The notes under the pieces were generated by a model that was not told the origin of the DNA, made no database searches, and was given only the letters and a program-made list of their open reading frames with translations. Source: Planctomycetaceae bacterium (lineage in GTDB: Bacteria; Planctomycetota; Planctomycetia; Planctomycetales; Planctomycetaceae). Taken from it: a stretch of DNA of 9,669 nt. Shown here one piece after another: positions 7,036 through 9,669 of this stretch. Position 1 is the first letter of the stretch. Each line of letters starts with the position of its first letter. The stretch spans positions 1-9,669 of the forward strand of contig JALWSL010000014.1 of NCBI GenBank assembly GCA_027080405.1, given 5' to 3'. A program made the position numbers and the translations under genes.

Positions 7036-8835
7036 TTCCTTCGAGGTCTCCTTTTCCTCAAGTTGGGGCTCGACCTTTTCTGCTGTTTTGATTTCCTGCA
7101 TGATCTCCAGTTTGCCGTAAATCCCGGAGTTCTGCGCCGTTTTGGGAGTCGCATGAGGAACATAAGCGACCTGCTTTGCCCCCCATTGGGCGGCGACGAG
7201 TTGATATCGATGTGAATCGGTTGCCAGGCGGTTCCCCGTCCCCCCTGTTTTTCCGGAAATGGATTGATCGGAAAAAGCAAGCAGGATCGGATCTTTCTTC
7301 CCGTATTGAATTTCCAACTTCAAGGCGGGAAGCTCGGAAGGCCCGGAGAGGACACCGCCAAGTTCTGCCACCTGAGGAAAAAGGATGTAATCGACATCAT
7401 TCTGGCGAAACTTTTCCCCCTCGATAATACGGTCTCCAAAATGCAGGGAAACCTTACTTCGGTTGATCTTCCAAACAGGATGGTAAGCGACAATGATGCT
7501 GTCTTCACCAAAACGTAGACGGGGTTCGATTCGCAGCGATGAGGCCAGCGCTGTCCAAACCAGGGGCGGCGTCTGTTGCTCGGGCAATCGGGAAGCCAGA
7601 CGAATCAAAACGGGAGGAGGAACATACGCAAGAACCTTTTCATCGCCCAGAAATTTTGCCAGTTTCGTTGTATTATTCGTGTCGTAGTAAAAGGTGAGCA
7701 GCGTGACGGTACTCTGTTCCCGCTCCAGATCGACATCCAGATTCCGGAGGATCGCATCTTCTGCATCGGCCAATTCTCCCGCTTTTTGGAGAATTTTTGC
7801 ACAAGCCAGGTTCGCTTCCCAAACCTCGGCCGATTCATTCAAGGCCTTTTTCGCTGTCTGCACCGCAGCGGTCTGCTGCCCCAGATAGGCCTGAATCACC
7901 GCCTGGTTCGCATAAGCGGTGGCCAACATGTCGTCCCGACGGAAGTGCCCCGTCTCAAGCGAAGAGAGCCGGTTATAGGTCGCCATCGCTTCAAACATCT
8001 GTCCGAGAGTCTGCTCAGTTCTGGCCAGATAGTACCAATAAGGTGGATAACACTCCATAAACGGCTGCATCCGTTTCAGAATCCGCAATCGAACCTGCGG
8101 ATCTTTCTGATTCATCGCCTGCTCCAGACTGTCCAGATCGGTCGAGCGAATCAGCCAACGATCGGGAATATTGTTTTTTTGGGCCAATCTCCAGAAAGTG
8201 TCCAGAAAGGTCGAAGACTTTTTCACCACTGCGTTCACCCGAGTCTTCTCCAACTTCAATACTTCATTATCACGATTCCATTTGAAGTTGCGATAATCCC
8301 ACCAACTATTCGCCCCGATCTGCACGGCATTGATGTAGGATGCGGTCATCAAATTGAGCCCCACCGACAAAGTGTCGAAGGCCAATTCATGCCTCAGCGA
8401 TTTTTTGTATTTGGTCTCATAGAGTTCCGCCTCCTTGTCGGTCAGCTGAATTTGCCCGATTTCCTCCAAGACGTCAGAATAAAGTTTGATGATTTCTGCA
8501 TCCTGTATCACATTCAAATTCAAATTGTTCAGGATTTTCTGTCTTTCTTCCTCCATGACAATCTGAGTCGGATACTTTCTGATACGATGGAAGGAGGCAC
8601 GACAGTAATTCAGCGCAACAGCGACGTTTCTACGATGCCGCTCAATTTTTGCAGCCTCCGATTTTGCAGCCTCCGAATCAGCCTCACTTCCCTGCTCTGC
8701 GGTTTGGGCCTGCTCGGCGGTTTGGGCAAATATCGCGTGAATCGGATTTCCGCACAAAAATGCAAAAGTCAGAAAAAAAATGAAACCACAGAGAATTTTT
8801 GAAGGTAGCTGCGCGTAGGGATTGTACCGGTTCAT
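7021..8835 (-). CDS. Exported protein of unknown function with TPR-like middle and beta-rich C-terminus
   Basis: A 604-residue protein that I do not recognise by name. The start at 8835 is preferred: it opens with a signal peptide (NPYAQLPSK, hydrophobic residues 14-37, possible cleavage at AIFA/Q near 38) and has AAGGAAGGAAG ending 8 nt upstream. The frame extends to an ATG at 9006, but that would bury the signal. After cleavage come short tandem repeats (QTAEQ twice, SEAAK-like twice, residues 38-63), then a helical region with a striking motif [20 protein letters not shown] (178-197). Helix pairs like TPRs lie at about 265-365 ([40 protein letters not shown]). The region about 400-560 is rich in predicted strands, and the tail (about 580-604) is highly charged. 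It probably acts in the periplasm or envelope as a scaffold. Its stop lies within the end of pheS. Confidence 0.8.
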   Translation of the reverse strand: MNRYNPYAQLPSKILCGFIFFLTFAFLCGNPIHAIFAQTAEQAQTAEQGSEADSEAAKSEAAKIERHRRNVAVALNYCRASFHRIRKYPTQIVMEEERQKILNNLNLNVIQDAEIIKLYSDVLEEIGQIQLTDKEAELYETKYKKSLRHELAFDTLSVGLNLMTASYINAVQIGANSWWDYRNFKWNRDNEVLKLEKTRVNAVVKKSSTFLDTFWRLAQKNNIPDRWLIRSTDLDSLEQAMNQKDPQVRLRILKRMQPFMECYPPYWYYLARTEQTLGQMFEAMATYNRLSSLETGHFRRDDMLATAYANQAVIQAYLGQQTAAVQTAKKALNESAEVWEANLACAKILQKAGELADAEDAILRNLDVDLEREQSTVTLLTFYYDTNNTTKLAKFLGDEKVLAYVPPPVLIRLASRLPEQQTPPLVWTALASSLRIEPRLRFGEDSIIVAYHPVWKINRSKVSLHFGDRIIEGEKFRQNDVDYILFPQVAELGGVLSGPSELPALKLEIQYGKKDPILLAFSDQSISGKTGGTGNRLATDSHRYQLVAAQWGAKQVAYVPHATPKTAQNSGIYGKLEIMQEIKTAEKVEPQLEEKETSKESELR

Positions 8836-8843
8836 GGTGAATG

Positions 8844-8854
8844 CTTCCTTCCTT
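8844..8854 (-). promoter_or_regulatory. Ribosome binding site deciding the start at 8835
   Basis: AAGGAAGGAAG on the minus strand, a doubled Shine-Dalgarno-like sequence 8 nt before the ATG at 8835. It supports this start over the ATG at 9006. Confidence 0.65.
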
Positions 8855-9113
8855 GCTGGATTAACGAAATCGATATCCGGCATGTAACAATCGGGGCGGG
8901 AATTGATCCTGGAACCTGTCTTCTGGTCTCCGGGGAAAATCGACAACCTGATACTCCTGGCCCCACGAGGGAAGCCCGGGCGTTGAAAATATTGCTGTTT
9001 CTTCACGAACCATCACGAAAAAATTACAGGCAAAGTGGAAAACGGAACATATGATCCATGACAGCTGGTTTCATTATCGGCTCCGCCCCACCTCAAGACG
9101 ATCGCAAGACATC

Positions 9114-9128
9114 ACAATGACACATTGT
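9114..9128. repeat. Inverted repeat ACAATG-N3-CATTGT
   Basis: Perfect 6-bp arms around a 3-bp spacer. The size and symmetry suit a dimeric repressor or activator site. No T-run follows, so it is not a terminator. The cognate regulator is unknown. Confidence 0.45.
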
Positions 9129-9176
9129 CGAGGCGCATGCCCTCAATTCTACCATACCTGATCGGTTTGACCCTCT

Positions 9177-9194
9177 CGGGAATATGAATTCCCG
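9177..9194. repeat. Inverted repeat CGGGAAT-N4-ATTCCCG
   Basis: Perfect 7-bp arms around ATGA. It could be an operator or an RNA hairpin with a 4-nt loop. No T-run follows on either strand. Confidence 0.45.
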
Positions 9195-9345
9195 GTCGAT
9201 TCTCATGAAGAAAAGGCGATGCTACCATCTAGTGAAACTTTTACCCTATTTTTTGTTTTTTCTACAAGACCGATGTAAAAATGATCTTTTTTTCAAACAA
9301 TAATTCGACTTTTTAGGCTCCAAAATGATCCCAACCCGGCTTTTA

Positions 9346-9361
9346 CCCGTTACAATACGGG
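9346..9361. repeat. Inverted repeat CCCGT-TACAAT-ACGGG
   Basis: Perfect 5-bp arms flank TACAAT, which itself resembles a -10 hexamer on the plus strand. A repressor binding the arms would cover the -10, but no matching -35 is visible. Confidence 0.35.
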
Positions 9362-9425
9362 ATGTCTGGAAACTGTGCAAAAACCGTTCCCAAGAATAAG
9401 GAAATTCAGACATCACGTCATTTTT

Positions 9426-9443
9426 TGTAATCGCGCGATTACA
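9426..9443. promoter_or_regulatory. Perfect 18-bp palindrome, candidate operator
   Basis: TGTAATCGCGCGATTACA is identical to its reverse complement over 18 bp. It ends 48 bp before the ATG of the exported-protein gene at 9492, where a repressor site overlapping the promoter or start of transcription is expected. ATGATCAT and a second ATGATC follow at 9451-9467. I do not recognise the motif as that of a named regulator. Confidence 0.55.
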
Positions 9444-9477
9444 CTCCCTCATGATCATCACATGATCTACAACTGAA

Positions 9478-9482
9478 AAGGA
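9478..9482 (+). promoter_or_regulatory. Ribosome binding site of the gene at 9492
   Basis: AAGGA, 9 nt before the ATG at 9492. It supports that start. Confidence 0.65.
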
Positions 9483-9491
9483 TTCTCTATC

Positions 9492-9669
9492 ATGCGTATT
9501 CTGGCTCGTCGACTGAGCGCAATTGGCCTCTGTCTTTTCCTGTTCGCCGACTCACTACATGCCGCCGATGCTCCCGATTTAATTCCCAGTTCTGTCTCGG
9601 CGGTCATTCGAATGAAATCTCCCGACAAAACAGTTGAGGGAATTGCCGAGTTCGTGAACGAGGTTCACC
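9492..9669 (+). CDS. Exported protein of unknown function, N-terminus only (cut by right edge)
   Basis: The first 59 codons of a protein that continues beyond the window. MRILARRLSAIGLCLFLFA is a classical signal peptide: arginines, then a hydrophobic core, with likely cleavage after DSLHA near residue 24. The mature part begins ADAPDLIPSSVSAVIRMKS and continues PDKTVEGIAEFVNEVH. This start is reminiscent of secreted proteins with an N-terminal 'LxPxxvxxvvrl' segment that are common in planctomycetes, but 59 residues are too few to name a family. The start is well supported by AAGGA 9 nt upstream. It is transcribed divergently from the 604-residue exported protein, and a perfect 18-bp palindrome lies just upstream, so it may be under specific control. 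Not present among complete reading frames because it has no stop in the window. Confidence 0.75.
   Translation, partial: MRILARRLSAIGLCLFLFADSLHAADAPDLIPSSVSAVIRMKSPDKTVEGIAEFVNEVH

Larger units (their letters stand above)
8836..9491. other. Long divergent intergenic region rich in inverted repeats
   Basis: 656 bp between two divergent genes for exported proteins, with no credible coding sequence. Inverted repeats, listed separately, lie at 9114-9128, 9177-9194, 9346-9361 and 9426-9443. A very T-rich stretch lies at about 9246-9295. No pair of convincing -35/-10 hexamers was found for either gene; TACAAT at 9351-9356 (in the loop of one repeat) and TACACT at 9440-9445 (at the edge of the palindrome) are -10-like but lack a good -35. 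Confidence 0.6.

Noticed and set aside
7576..8802. Plus-strand open frame of 408 codons
   Set aside because: It lies entirely antisense to the 604-residue exported protein, has no recognisable protein pattern and is rich in His/Arg/Gln/Phe as expected of a shadow frame. The minus-strand gene has a signal peptide and a good ribosome binding site.
8836..9006. 57-residue N-terminal extension of the exported protein
   Set aside because: It would place the signal peptide inside the protein. The ATG at 8835 has a strong ribosome binding site.
9246..9461. Minus-strand open frame of 71 codons
   Set aside because: It runs through the palindrome and T-rich tracts, with Lys/Arg/Ser-rich content from biased bases and no family pattern.

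Overview
The window looks like chromosomal DNA of a Gram-negative-type bacterium, most likely a member of the Planctomycetota. This is an inference. It rests on a run of large secreted TPR-type proteins of unknown function, a xylose-isomerase-like TIM-barrel protein beside xseA, and a translation-gene cluster broken after pheS. No mobile element, CRISPR array, tRNA or rRNA was seen.

Left part (1-3966, all minus strand, read from right to left): an 845-residue secreted TPR protein, then a sugar-phosphate-isomerase/AP-endonuclease-2-like TIM-barrel protein, then the first 140 codons of xseA (exonuclease VII large subunit), which runs off the left edge. The gaps are about 124 and 86 bp, so the three may be co-transcribed.

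Middle part (4377-7035, plus strand): the classical cluster infC (IF3) - rpmI (L35) - rplT (L20) - pheS (Phe-tRNA synthetase alpha). infC appears to start at a non-canonical ATC codon, the type of start behind IF3 autoregulation. A 335-nt leader with a terminator-like hairpin and an extended -10 element separates infC from rpmI. A strong intrinsic-terminator-like hairpin sits between rplT and pheS. pheT does not follow pheS. Instead pheS meets the next gene tail to tail, with a 15-bp overlap.

Right part: a 604-residue exported protein of unknown function with a helical/TPR-like middle and a beta-rich C-terminus (7021-8835, minus strand), then 656 bp without a gene that is unusually rich in inverted repeats, including a perfect 18-bp palindrome. 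Last comes the N-terminus of a second exported protein (9492 onward, plus strand), cut by the right edge.

Most of the content is translation housekeeping plus envelope-targeted proteins of unknown role. The points of most interest are the infC start, the two possible attenuators in the ribosomal-protein/pheS cluster, the lost metal ligands in the TIM-barrel protein, and the palindrome-rich divergent intergenic region.
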